The notes: generated from the letters alone by a model not told the origin. A stretch of DNA of 7,648 nucleotides from an uncultured Tidjanibacter sp. (GCA_934663885.1 CAKUKW010000092.1:1-7648); one strand, 5' to 3'; counted from the stretch's first letter, positions 1 to 6,300 are shown. Numbers and translations: made by a program.

Positions 1-274
1 CTATTATACCTATAGTCGCGCCACGGGTCGCCTGTTTCGAGCCTCCCAGTTTTTTTGTAAACCACACCGGAAGGTAATAGTCGATTATCGTTACGGCTAT
101 CGTTATCGCCCCCCATACGACCATCCATTCGGTAGAGAAATCCGTGTAGCTCGTCCAGTTGGCCAGCAACAGCCCGACAAACGCTATAGGCGGTCCGGGC
201 AGTATCGGCACAATACACCCTATCACCCCTAAAAGTACACATATTATCGAAAGTATGGAAAGGAATATATCCAT
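1..274 (-). CDS. DUF456-family small membrane protein (C-terminus beyond window)
   Basis: The frame opens at an ATG (272-274) and stays open through 91 codons to the window edge, so the C-terminus is missing. The product starts MDIFLSILSIICVLLGVIG, a hydrophobic helix, followed by a Pro/Gly-rich turn (IVPILPGPPIAFVGLLLANW, residues 21-40) and a second hydrophobic segment at about 51-70, then a short basic stretch (FTKKLGGSK). The LPGPP-AF-GLLL turn and helix layout fit the DUF456 family of small bacterial membrane proteins, whose biochemical role is not established. Family members are usually about 150-170 residues, so a little over half is visible. The gene lies 77 nt after yidD on the same strand. 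That gap is AT-rich, and I see neither a consensus Bacteroidota promoter nor a clear terminator in it, so co-transcription with rnpA-yidD is possible. Family assignment is from pattern recognition. Confidence 0.8.
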   Translation of the reverse strand, partial: MDIFLSILSIICVLLGVIGCIVPILPGPPIAFVGLLLANWTSYTDFSTEWMVVWGAITIAVTIIDYYLPVWFTKKLGGSKQATRGATIGII

Positions 275-351
275 TTTTATATGTTTTGCGGGCCTGTTAA
301 TTGAAAATATCTGCTATTAAAATGTACGTCAAACAGGGGTGTGGATTTATC

Positions 352-612
352 TTATGGTACGGGATCGTATCCGCTGCCTCCCCAGGGATGGCATGAGAGT
401 ATGCGTTTGGCTGCAAGGTATCCTCCTTTGAATGGGCCGTACTTACGGATTGCCTCGGCCGCATATTTGGAGCAACTGGGAGTATAGCGGCACGAGGGGG
501 GCAGCAACGGCGATATGCAGAGCTGGTATATTTTTATCAGGAGCAGGAACGGGAAAGATATTATCGTTTTACAAACGCTCCACAATTTGCCCCAGAATCC
601 TTTTGATTCCAT
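352..612 (-). CDS. yidD: YidD, membrane protein insertion efficiency factor
   Basis: This 86-residue protein has the usual length and order of YidD. A hydrophobic, probably amphipathic N-terminal segment (residues 17-36, [15 protein letters not shown]) is followed by the conserved Cys-containing block [20 protein letters not shown] (Cys41, Cys47), then [16 protein letters not shown] (Cys74), and it ends in the family signature G-GYDPVP. YidD works at the inner face of the cytoplasmic membrane, where it helps insertion by the Sec/YidC route; the gene commonly sits beside rnpA. Here its ATG (610-612) lies inside the end of rnpA with a 44-nt overlap, which suggests translational coupling. The stop is TAA at 352-354. 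The match to the family is strong and no key residue is missing. Confidence 0.95.
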   Translation of the reverse strand: MESKGFWGKLWSVCKTIISFPFLLLIKIYQLCISPLLPPSCRYTPSCSKYAAEAIRKYGPFKGGYLAAKRILSCHPWGGSGYDPVP

Positions 613-946
613 TTTCTATGGTTTTAAAATCCTGTAAGTCCTTCGCCGAATATATAAACGCCAGATCCACCTGCTTTCCTGCTGCCGCGGCTGCCTCTGA
701 AAGGGAAGCCTTATTTAGCCTGTAGGCCTCCCGCATGCGGCGGCGGAGCAGGTTGCGTTTCACCGCCCTTTTGAAATTCCTTTTAGGCACAGAAAACAAA
801 ACTTTTACGCCGCTTCCCTCCCCTGTGCGCCATAAATACCTGAGCGGATAGCAGAAACCGGTGTGGCCGCCGTCAAAAAGCGACGCCACGGCTTTTTCTC
901 CGCGCATAATTTCGGTTTTTGGCAGCGTCCTGTCAGTCACTCTCAT
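569..946 (-). CDS. rnpA: Ribonuclease P protein component
   Basis: RnpA is the small basic protein subunit of RNase P; it binds the catalytic RNA and helps it process tRNA 5' ends. The 125-residue product has the expected features: N-terminal [11 protein letters not shown] (the 'L.K.ER.R' region of the family), a central [17 protein letters not shown] strand, and the RNR signature [20 protein letters not shown] at residues 60-79. I chose the ATG at 944-946. The frame is open further upstream to a TTG at 991, but those extra 15 codons would run through a hairpin (963-1006), and RnpA proteins normally begin just before the TLPK-like motif. The gene overlaps yidD by 44 nt. There is no rpmH next to it; instead hemD lies upstream, the usual Bacteroidota arrangement. 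No strong ribosome-binding site is seen, which is normal for the phylum. Confidence 0.95.
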   Translation of the reverse strand: MRVTDRTLPKTEIMRGEKAVASLFDGGHTGFCYPLRYLWRTGEGSGVKVLFSVPKRNFKRAVKRNLLRRRMREAYRLNKASLSEAAAAAGKQVDLAFIYSAKDLQDFKTIENGIKRILGQIVERL

Positions 947-962
947 TGTCTCGGTTACAATA

Positions 963-1006
963 AAAACTGTCCGAAAAGCGCTCTGCGGCAACCTCCGGAC
1001 AGTTTT
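963..1006 (-). terminator. Possible hairpin terminator between hemD and rnpA
   Basis: On the minus strand AAAACTGTCCG (1006-996) pairs perfectly with CGGACAGTTTT (973-963) to give an 11-bp stem around a 22-nt loop, followed by TATTG. The last four stem bases are T, with one more T after them, giving a short U tract. It starts 18 nt after the hemD stop and ends 16 nt before the rnpA ATG. Rho-independent termination of the upstream operon is the simplest reading. The loop is long and the U tract short, so a weak terminator, a bidirectional element or a 5'-leader structure for rnpA are alternatives. Confidence 0.5.
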
Positions 1007-1009
1007 CCA

Positions 1010-1024
1010 TATTATGTCATAATA
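1010..1024. promoter_or_regulatory. Perfect 7-1-7 palindrome, candidate operator
   Basis: TATTATG-T-CATAATA on the plus strand is a perfect inverted repeat of two 7-nt arms around one central base. It begins directly after the hemD stop codon and lies 63 nt upstream of the rnpA ATG. The 7-1-7 layout and AT-rich arms resemble binding sites of Fur/PerR-type regulators, although the bases are not their exact consensus. It could also contribute a -10-like element or extra secondary structure at the transcript end. AT-rich palindromes of this size can arise by chance, so the functional assignment is weak; the repeat itself is plain. Confidence 0.3.
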
Positions 1025-1921
1025 CTAAGATACTTTACAGGAGCTGTCCTTCTTCGGCGCCATACCGGCGGATTCCGGTTTTTTGCGTATCCTGGGTTTG
1101 CGGACAGGTTTGGCTTCCTGGGCCTTGATAAACTCCTCCGATTTGCAGTTGCCGTTGACCACCACCGGATCCACCTTTTTGCCGCTGTTCACCTTGCCGA
1201 TAAAAAGATCTACCGCCTTTACCATGGAAGGGGCTTCAGGCGTAGGGGCCATGGTGCTTACGCTAAGGCCTGCAGCCGAAGCGGCACATGCCGTACCATT
1301 ACCGAATGTGGCTATCATGGGAAGTCCTTCTGTTCCGAAAGAAGAAACGAGCGTATGTATCTCCGCCGGGCTGTAAAACACCAGCAGATCATAATCGGCA
1401 GGAACCAGCCCGTCCATGTCGGCGCTGACCGTTTTTGCGAACGTGACCTTGTCGAATTTAAGCTTCAGCCTCTCGAGCGTATTTGGTATCTCGCCGTTGT
1501 TCGGCTCGGTAATCGTCAGAAGGAAGTTCTCCTCCTTATGCTTCAGGATAAGCTCCATGAAAGTATCGAACTTTCCGTCGGCAAAAAATATTTTGCGCTT
1601 GCGGTAGACGATATATTTTTGGAGATAAAGGGCTATAGCTTCAGTGTTGCAGAAATATTTCATCGACTCGGGAATAGCAATACGCGCCTCCTCGCATATA
1701 CGGAAAAAGCTGTCCACGGTCGTACGGCTTGTAAATATTACAGCCGAATGATCCAATATTTCTACCCTCTGGCTGCGGAACTCCTTGAGGCTTACACCCA
1801 CGACATTAATGAAAGGACGGAAGTGGACTTCCGCGTTATATTTTTGCGATATTTCGTAAAAAGGAGATTTTTCTATTACCGCAGGAGCCGGTTGCGATAC
1901 TAAAATGTGTTTGACTTTCAA
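1025..1921 (-). CDS. hemD: Uroporphyrinogen-III synthase (HemD family), Bacteroidota type with basic C-terminal tail
   Basis: HemD closes hydroxymethylbilane into uroporphyrinogen III, the branch point of haem, sirohaem and cobalamin synthesis, in the cytoplasm. The 298-residue product shows the two-lobed family pattern: KVKHILVSQP at the N-terminus, FRPFINVVGVSLKEFR (34-49), HSAVIFTSRTTVDSFF (58-73, the first-lobe 'IFTS' motif), DYDLLVFYSPAEIHTLV (177-192), IATFGNGTACAASAAGL (203-219) and the closing APTPEAPSMVKAVDLFI (225-241). The start is a TTG (1919-1921): an in-frame stop lies four codons upstream and the conserved N-terminus begins right there. Residues from about 243 on form a Lys/Arg/Pro-rich tail (for example KPVRKPRIRKKP) that is not part of the usual fold. 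It follows the DUF4271 gene by 27 nt. Other Bacteroidota keep hemD next to DUF4271, which makes the assignment firmer, although HemD sequences diverge widely and in some species the real haem-pathway enzyme is elsewhere. Confidence 0.85.
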   Translation of the reverse strand: MKVKHILVSQPAPAVIEKSPFYEISQKYNAEVHFRPFINVVGVSLKEFRSQRVEILDHSAVIFTSRTTVDSFFRICEEARIAIPESMKYFCNTEAIALYLQKYIVYRKRKIFFADGKFDTFMELILKHKEENFLLTITEPNNGEIPNTLERLKLKFDKVTFAKTVSADMDGLVPADYDLLVFYSPAEIHTLVSSFGTEGLPMIATFGNGTACAASAAGLSVSTMAPTPEAPSMVKAVDLFIGKVNSGKKVDPVVVNGNCKSEEFIKAQEAKPVRKPRIRKKPESAGMAPKKDSSCKVS

Positions 1922-1948
1922 CTTTCTAACCTATTTGTTGGTAATATC

Positions 1949-2836
1949 TTAAACTGCCGCACCCCGTAGCAGTGCCAGCACAACAATGCCGTAAGGCATC
2001 AGTTCGACGACGCAAAGGTACAAAAACCAAAATAAAATCGAAATTTTTTGACCGATAAATAACCTCATTGTCTTTAACGCGAACCATATCAGCATAACCG
2101 ATGCCACACCTAAAAGTATGAGGCAGAAAATTAGGGCCCAGCGGACGGGAGCGAGCCCCATAACCAGTACCAGAGGCGTCGCGACGATGGTAAGTGCGAC
2201 TACGAAGATACGTTTCTGCCACAGGAGTTTGGTGACGGTATCGCCGCTGAAGGTAAGGGCGCCTACTGCTTTCAGGAGCACATACTGGACGATTCCGGTG
2301 GCGCCGAAAAATAAAGAGGCCATCACCGCCACTAATAACGGAGGCACCCCTTCCGGCGTATAGCCGGCACCGGAAGCAAGCCCTATCATCCTTGCGGCGG
2401 CCAATCCGGCCGAAAATATACCGACGAACATCATCGCGTTCGTGAAAGGTGACAATACGCCCTGGAAGTCGTCCGAAGAGCGTCCTTCCTTTTTACGCGT
2501 AACCATAAGGCGAAGCAACTGTCCAGCCTCGGACAGGTACCTGAATATTATATATGAGTAAACCACCAGGAGGGCAAGAACAGCTAACTGCCATAAAATG
2601 TTTCCTGAGAAAGGATCCTGTTGCAGGGATTGAAAAGGCCCGGGATGAATGATATAACTCGAGGAGCCGAATACCGCTTCTGGTGGAGAATCCATATAAC
2701 CCTGAAGAGCCGTCATATCCTGGAATGGGGTAGTGCCATTGAAGGGGGCGATAGTAGAAAATAACAGGGAATCGGCGCCGGGATCCGCCACCGCCACAGT
2801 ATCCTGCATGTAACTGGGAATAGGCTCCTGTGTCAT
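1949..2836 (-). CDS. DUF4271 multi-pass membrane protein
   Basis: This 295-residue integral membrane protein belongs by sequence pattern and neighbourhood to DUF4271, a Bacteroidota family of unknown function usually encoded just before hemD. After a soluble, probably disordered N-terminal stretch of about 77 residues come roughly six hydrophobic segments, near 80-99, 133-153, 163-190, 208-226, 232-252 and 266-290. The closing segment, IGQKISILFWFLYLCVVELMPYG (261-283), is the most family-like part, with Glu and Pro inside a helix. I chose the ATG at 2834-2836. The frame remains open to 2962, but those 42 extra codons would overlap the histidine kinase and show no membrane or family features. 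The chosen ATG also forms an ATGA overlap with the kinase gene's ancestral stop (2833-2835), supporting the choice. No catalytic motif is seen and no function should be assumed. Confidence 0.85.
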   Translation of the reverse strand: MTQEPIPSYMQDTVAVADPGADSLLFSTIAPFNGTTPFQDMTALQGYMDSPPEAVFGSSSYIIHPGPFQSLQQDPFSGNILWQLAVLALLVVYSYIIFRYLSEAGQLLRLMVTRKKEGRSSDDFQGVLSPFTNAMMFVGIFSAGLAAARMIGLASGAGYTPEGVPPLLVAVMASLFFGATGIVQYVLLKAVGALTFSGDTVTKLLWQKRIFVVALTIVATPLVLVMGLAPVRWALIFCLILLGVASVMLIWFALKTMRLFIGQKISILFWFLYLCVVELMPYGIVVLALLRGAAV

Positions 2837-2886
2837 TCGTAAGCCCTTTGTAACGATATTCTTATAGTAGTACCATTTCCTATTTA
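2833..2886 (-). other. Detached 3' end of the histidine kinase gene, behind an in-frame TAA
   Basis: Reading on in the kinase frame past the TAA at 2884-2886 gives I-G-N-G-T-T-I-R-I-S-L-Q-R-A-Y-E and then TGA (2833-2835). The S-x-IGNGTTIRIS string matches the usual last motif of HATPase_c kinases (S-E-x-G-x-G-T-T-F-x-I), with the stop in the place of the usual Glu. One base change, GAA to TAA, would explain it. The TGA overlaps the DUF4271 start as ATGA. The continuation would restore a 399-residue kinase. These bases are probably untranslated as kinase sequence today, or the TAA is a sequence error. Confidence 0.8.
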
Positions 2887-4032
2887 GGAATCCACTACAT
2901 ATATCCTGCCTTTGTGGTACTCCTCGATTATACGCTTGCTGAGCGAAAGTCCAAGGCCCCATCCGCGAGTCTTGGTCGTGAACCCGGGTTCGAATATGCG
3001 CTTGAAGTTGGCCTTCGGAATCCCCTTACCCGTGTCCTTGAAGTCAATATTCACCCTATCGTCTGTGCTTTCTATCACAACGTATATGATACCCTGCCCC
3101 TGAAGGGCGTCAAGAGCGTTCTTAAGGATATTTTCCACTACCCATTCGAAAAGCGCCTTATTGACCATGGCCATTACCGGGGCTATGGCGAATCCGTTAT
3201 ATTCGAGGGTGACATTCTTCGGGATGCGGGTGCGGAAATACATTACGCTGTCGCCTACGGTCTCGTTCAGAATAACAGGTTCCAGGATCGTTGCGGAGCC
3301 TATCTTTGAAAAACGGTCGGCCACCTTCATCAACCTGGTAAGGTCTTTTTCCATCTCTTCCACCACCGAAGGGTCGATATTCTGCGACCGGAGGTATTCC
3401 AGCCAGCCAAGCAGGGAGGAGATGGGAGTACCCAACTGGTGGGCAGTCTCTTTAGCGAGCCCTATCCAAACTTTGTTCTGCTCGTCCTCCTCCGACGTAC
3501 GGAAAGTTATGAACCCGAATATCACGAAAATGAGAATTATCGTTATCTGGACAAAAGGAAAAATGCGGAGCGTGCGCTGGAGTTTCGAGTTGCCATAATA
3601 GATATAGTACTTTAAACCCCAGACCGTTATGAGTTTAGGGTCGTTCTGGCGGGCCAGCTTGGCCACCTGCCTGTTGAGCTGCTTCTGATCGCCTACGATC
3701 TCGTCGGGCAGGTTAGACCGTTTATACTGGTTGTTGAAATCGGTTATGACATACGGAATGTCGGTCCGCATATCCTGTATGCTTTTGAGCATCGGGTCCA
3801 TGGTATCCGTATTGGAGTAGGAGTATTGGTACTGAAGTAGGTTGTAGGCCCACATCTCAATCTCCTGATTTTCCTTAATGCGGAGCTGCCGCGCGAGGTT
3901 GGATATATACATTATAGAGGCGGTTCCCAATATAATACCTATGACGATAATGATTACACGGCTCCTGTAGGACGGTATTGCCGCCCTTAAGTTCGCTAAT
4001 GTCCACCTCTTTTTTTCGTCCTTCGATGCCAT
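2884..4032 (-). CDS. Membrane sensor histidine kinase, apparently truncated at the C-terminus
   Basis: The 382-residue product is a two-helix membrane sensor kinase. TM1 is at about 25-45 (VIIIVIGIILGTASIMYI), an extracytoplasmic region spans about 46-156, and TM2 is at about 157-177. The HisKA dimerisation helix (188-213) carries the phospho-acceptor His198 in KETAHQLGTPISSLLGW. The HATPase_c domain has its N box ENILKNALDAL (300-310), G1 box DTGKGIP (333-339), F box IFEPGFTTK (346-354) and G2 box RGWGLGLSLSKRII (356-369). The AHQLGTPISSL H-box is typical of a conserved Bacteroidota kinase group; I see no HAMP signature between TM2 and the H box. The protein stops at YVVDS, just before the final G-x-G-T-T strand, which is still encoded downstream in frame. 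This may leave the ATP-binding domain unstable. No response regulator is adjacent. The start ATG lies 19 nt after the protease stop, so co-transcription is likely. The ligand cannot be inferred. Confidence 0.9.
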   Translation of the reverse strand: MASKDEKKRWTLANLRAAIPSYRSRVIIIVIGIILGTASIMYISNLARQLRIKENQEIEMWAYNLLQYQYSYSNTDTMDPMLKSIQDMRTDIPYVITDFNNQYKRSNLPDEIVGDQKQLNRQVAKLARQNDPKLITVWGLKYYIYYGNSKLQRTLRIFPFVQITIILIFVIFGFITFRTSEEDEQNKVWIGLAKETAHQLGTPISSLLGWLEYLRSQNIDPSVVEEMEKDLTRLMKVADRFSKIGSATILEPVILNETVGDSVMYFRTRIPKNVTLEYNGFAIAPVMAMVNKALFEWVVENILKNALDALQGQGIIYVVIESTDDRVNIDFKDTGKGIPKANFKRIFEPGFTTKTRGWGLGLSLSKRIIEEYHKGRIYVVDS

Positions 4033-4051
4033 GCGGATTCGTTCTCACGCT

Positions 4052-5722
4052 CTATTTACGGTCAGTGTCCTTCGAAGAGAGTATCCGGGCGCAGGTTTCC
4101 CTGTCGGCAAGTAATCCGGCCGCAGCGATTATCGGCTTGTTTTTCCGGAAATTATGCTCCGATACCCCTTCGGAATAGGCCCGACGGAGAATAATTTCAT
4201 TTTCTATAAGTTCGCGAAGCTCTTCGCTGTAAAGCTCGAGGCTGGAAAGCTTGTCGTCCTTCAGTTTCGATCCTATGGCGGCCAGCTCCTCTTCTATATC
4301 GTCGAGGTAGCGTTCCTGGGCCGCCTTTTCACGAAGGAGTTTCAGCGAACGCTGCGTGTCGGATTCCCATACGACCTCCTTGTCGCTCATAAATTCCACG
4401 AACCGTGAATACTCTTCGGCGGTAAATACGAATTCACCGGGGACTATATCTTTATTCTGATTCTCTTTGGAATAAATATCTGCGAATTCAGAAACGTGCC
4501 CGAGCCCGTATACGAGGTAAGCGAACCGGCTTACGTAATCTATTGTGAGAACACTGTCGGGCATAACCCCGCCGCCGTCATAAACCTTCCGTCCCAAACG
4601 GGTATGAAATTCGCTCACAAGCGAATCGGGCACATTGGCCACCCCGCCGTCCTCATTCCTGGAAGCATAGTCGACCGCCTGTATACAGCGGCCACTGGGA
4701 AGGTAATACTTTGCGGTAGTGAGTTTAATGTAAGAATTATACCCCAGATAGCGAGGAGACTGTACTAGCCCCTTGCCGTATGTACGGTTGCCGATAAGTA
4801 CCGCCCTGTCGAGGTCCTGGAGAGCGCCGACGACTATTTCGGCTGCCGAAGCTGAACCCCCATCCACCAGCAGCGCCAGCGGTATATCCATATCTATCGG
4901 TTCGTTCTGGGTTACGAAAGTAGCGCTGGTTTCAGCGCTGCGCCCGCGCATGCTGACGACCTCCGTCCCCTTAGGAACAAAGAACGAAACTATTTTCACC
5001 GCCTCCTGCATTATTCCGCCGCCATTCCCGCGATAGTCTATTATAAGCGCCCGCGCCCCCTTCCCTTTCAAGGCCATTATGGCGTTGCGCATATCGCCGC
5101 TGCAGTCTTCGGTGAAATCGCTGTGGGTTATATATCCCACGCTGTCGTTCACCATCCCGTAGAACGGTATGCCGGAACGGGCGATAATCTCCCTGCGTAT
5201 TTTCAACTCCTCCGTCTCACCCGTGTAAAATTTTTCGATTATAAGCCTGACCGTGGTTCCGGGATCGCCTTTGAGCATATCGCTAACCTGCGTCGTTGTC
5301 ATTCCCTTGCCGTCTTTGCCCTCTATTTCGAGTATGCGGTCGCCTATCCGTATGCCCGCCTTGTCCGCAGGAGAGCCCATATAAGGCTCGGCAAAACGGA
5401 CGTAATCCCCGTCCTGCCTTATAAGCGAGCCTACGCCGCCGTATTTCCCGGTAGTCATCTGCTGGAACCCCTCCATGTTCTCTTCGGAAATATATTCCGT
5501 ATAGGGATCAAGGCTCTTGACCATACCGCCGGCAGCATCTTCCAGCAGCCTGTCGGGATCGACCTCGTCGACATAGTAAAGCGACAATTCCCTGAACATA
5601 TTTACAAGTATTTCCATTCCGCGGCCCGTGCGGAAAGCCTGTCCCGCCGCGACCAGGCCGAACAGCAGCGCGGCGGCGGCCAGTACCATCACTATACTTT
5701 TCAGTTTATTCCCTGCCTTCAT
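4052..5722 (-). CDS. S41 family C-terminal processing peptidase (CtpA/Prc-like)
   Basis: This is a 556-residue serine protease of the tail-specific/C-terminal processing group, acting outside the cytoplasm and anchored or secreted by an N-terminal hydrophobic segment (residues 8-27, KSIVMVLAAAALLFGLVAAG). Next come an N-terminal helical region with LDPYTEYIS (71-79), a PDZ domain (about 92-165, with YGGVGSLI, SPADKAGIRIGDRILEIEGK), then the S41 core: SVGYITHSDF (194-203), GARALIIDYRGNGGGIMQEAV (222-242), the catalytic GGSASAAEI with Ser292, and TYGKGLVQ with Lys317. The Ser-to-Lys spacing of 25 equals that of known family members. After the core, a Glu/Lys-rich, mainly helical tail of about 130 residues (430-556) is present, as in other Bacteroidota members. 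Its ATG lies within the last codons of the upstream membrane protein gene (17-nt overlap). The physiological substrate is unknown; the two downstream membrane proteins and the kinase suggest an envelope role, which is inference. Confidence 0.95.
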   Translation of the reverse strand: MKAGNKLKSIVMVLAAAALLFGLVAAGQAFRTGRGMEILVNMFRELSLYYVDEVDPDRLLEDAAGGMVKSLDPYTEYISEENMEGFQQMTTGKYGGVGSLIRQDGDYVRFAEPYMGSPADKAGIRIGDRILEIEGKDGKGMTTTQVSDMLKGDPGTTVRLIIEKFYTGETEELKIRREIIARSGIPFYGMVNDSVGYITHSDFTEDCSGDMRNAIMALKGKGARALIIDYRGNGGGIMQEAVKIVSFFVPKGTEVVSMRGRSAETSATFVTQNEPIDMDIPLALLVDGGSASAAEIVVGALQDLDRAVLIGNRTYGKGLVQSPRYLGYNSYIKLTTAKYYLPSGRCIQAVDYASRNEDGGVANVPDSLVSEFHTRLGRKVYDGGGVMPDSVLTIDYVSRFAYLVYGLGHVSEFADIYSKENQNKDIVPGEFVFTAEEYSRFVEFMSDKEVVWESDTQRSLKLLREKAAQERYLDDIEEELAAIGSKLKDDKLSSLELYSEELRELIENEIILRRAYSEGVSEHNFRKNKPIIAAAGLLADRETCARILSSKDTDRK

Positions 5723-6197
5723 TCGCTTTATTCTGCATGTAAGTATTTATCCTGAACTCCGCCTGCACAGTTTCCTTCCTGATACCCTCGAGTATTATAT
5801 GGCCACCGTCAGCCGTGACCGTAATTTTGTCGTCCCAGACCATCGTTATCTTTTTCATGACCGATGCGGCACGGAAAACCATCCGTTTGCCCTCCTCCAT
5901 CTCCTTCATCATGTATCCGGAAGCATGGAAGGCATTGATTATCCTGTCCCTGTCTTCGACTATATCGGCCGCCACCGTGCGCCTGACGAACCCGAACAGC
6001 GGGTAGAACATCGCCAGTGCGAAAAGTGCGACGAACAGCAGGATTCCCCTCGTAGTCGTGAAAAGCTCCATTGCGAACTGCCCAGCGCTAACCTTCGCCT
6101 GCCCGAAAAGGAATAATATCAGGTATATCAGCACGAGCAACAGCAGCAGCTTAAGAAAGTATTTGAGTCCGTGTACTATATAGTTTACAGCTTTCAT
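5706..6197 (-). CDS. Unrecognised two-helix membrane protein, first gene of the operon
   Basis: I do not recognise this 163-residue protein. It begins with a basic, then strongly hydrophobic, helix (residues 12-32, rich in Leu and Ile) and has a second membrane segment at about 51-70, GILLFVALFALAMFYPLFGF. The remaining 90 residues look soluble: a charged helix-like stretch (VEDRDRIINAFHASGYMMKEMEEGKRMVFRAA, 80-111) followed by short alternating strands (KITMVWDDKITVTADGGHIILEG, 116-138). The positively charged VRR after the second helix predicts that both the N-terminus and the soluble domain face the cytoplasm. It starts at an ATG 35 nt downstream of a good promoter and overlaps the protease gene by 17 nt, so the two are very probably co-transcribed and translationally coupled. 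A partner, regulator or membrane adaptor for the protease or kinase is possible, but nothing in the sequence proves this. Coding status is supported by the overlap and promoter. Confidence 0.85.
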   Translation of the reverse strand: MKAVNYIVHGLKYFLKLLLLLVLIYLILFLFGQAKVSAGQFAMELFTTTRGILLFVALFALAMFYPLFGFVRRTVAADIVEDRDRIINAFHASGYMMKEMEEGKRMVFRAASVMKKITMVWDDKITVTADGGHIILEGIRKETVQAEFRINTYMQNKANEGRE

Positions 6198-6231
6198 ATT
6201 CTATAAGTATGTTTAATTATTTGATTTTAGG

Positions 6232-6262
6232 CAAAGTTACATGATTTTTTAAAATTATCGAA
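6232..6262 (-). promoter_or_regulatory. Bacteroidota-type promoter for the five-gene operon
   Basis: On the minus strand TAACTTTG (6239-6232) is an exact match to the Bacteroidota -7 consensus TAnnTTTG. TTCG (6262-6259) lies exactly 19 nt upstream and matches the TTTG -33 box in three of four positions. The region between is A/T-rich, as is common. Transcription should begin near 6226, leaving a leader of about 30 nt before the ATG at 6197. This is the only convincing promoter in the window and would drive the membrane protein, protease, kinase, DUF4271 and hemD genes. Confidence 0.75.
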
Positions 6263-6300
6263 CTAAGCCTTTACCCTTTAGCTATATCCTTCGCCTTATC

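Noticed and set aside
275..351. Promoter in the gap between yidD and the DUF456 gene
   Set aside because: TACATTTT resembles the -7 box with one mismatch, but no TTTG box lies at the right spacing; the nearby TTTG is only a few bases away.
947..991. Upstream TTG start for rnpA
   Set aside because: It places the N-terminus within the hairpin, with GGAGG directly abutting the TTG (too close to act as its ribosome site), and gives an N-terminus not seen in RnpA proteins.
863..1903. Long open frame on the plus strand, opposite hemD and the 5' half of rnpA (346 codons)
   Set aside because: It is antisense to well-supported genes, has no recognisable family, crosses the hairpin and palindrome spacer, and its composition (many Arg, His, Tyr and Phe) is typical of a mirror frame of a real gene.
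1926..2222. 98-codon minus-strand frame inside the DUF4271 gene
   Set aside because: It lies wholly within the membrane-protein gene in another frame and has no recognisable feature.
2837..2962. Upstream extension of the DUF4271 frame by 42 codons
   Set aside because: It would overlap the conserved G2 box region of the kinase in another frame and adds no family feature; the ATG at 2834-2836 fits the ATGA overlap.
5123..6116. Plus-strand frames opposite the start of the S41 protease and the 163-residue membrane protein
   Set aside because: They lack family motifs and conflict with the protease's clear PDZ domain and signal-anchor and with the membrane helices on the other strand.
6240..6300. 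Possible terminator after ispH
   Set aside because: Only short imperfect repeats (such as CTAA/TTAG arms) are present, with no stable stem followed by a T run.
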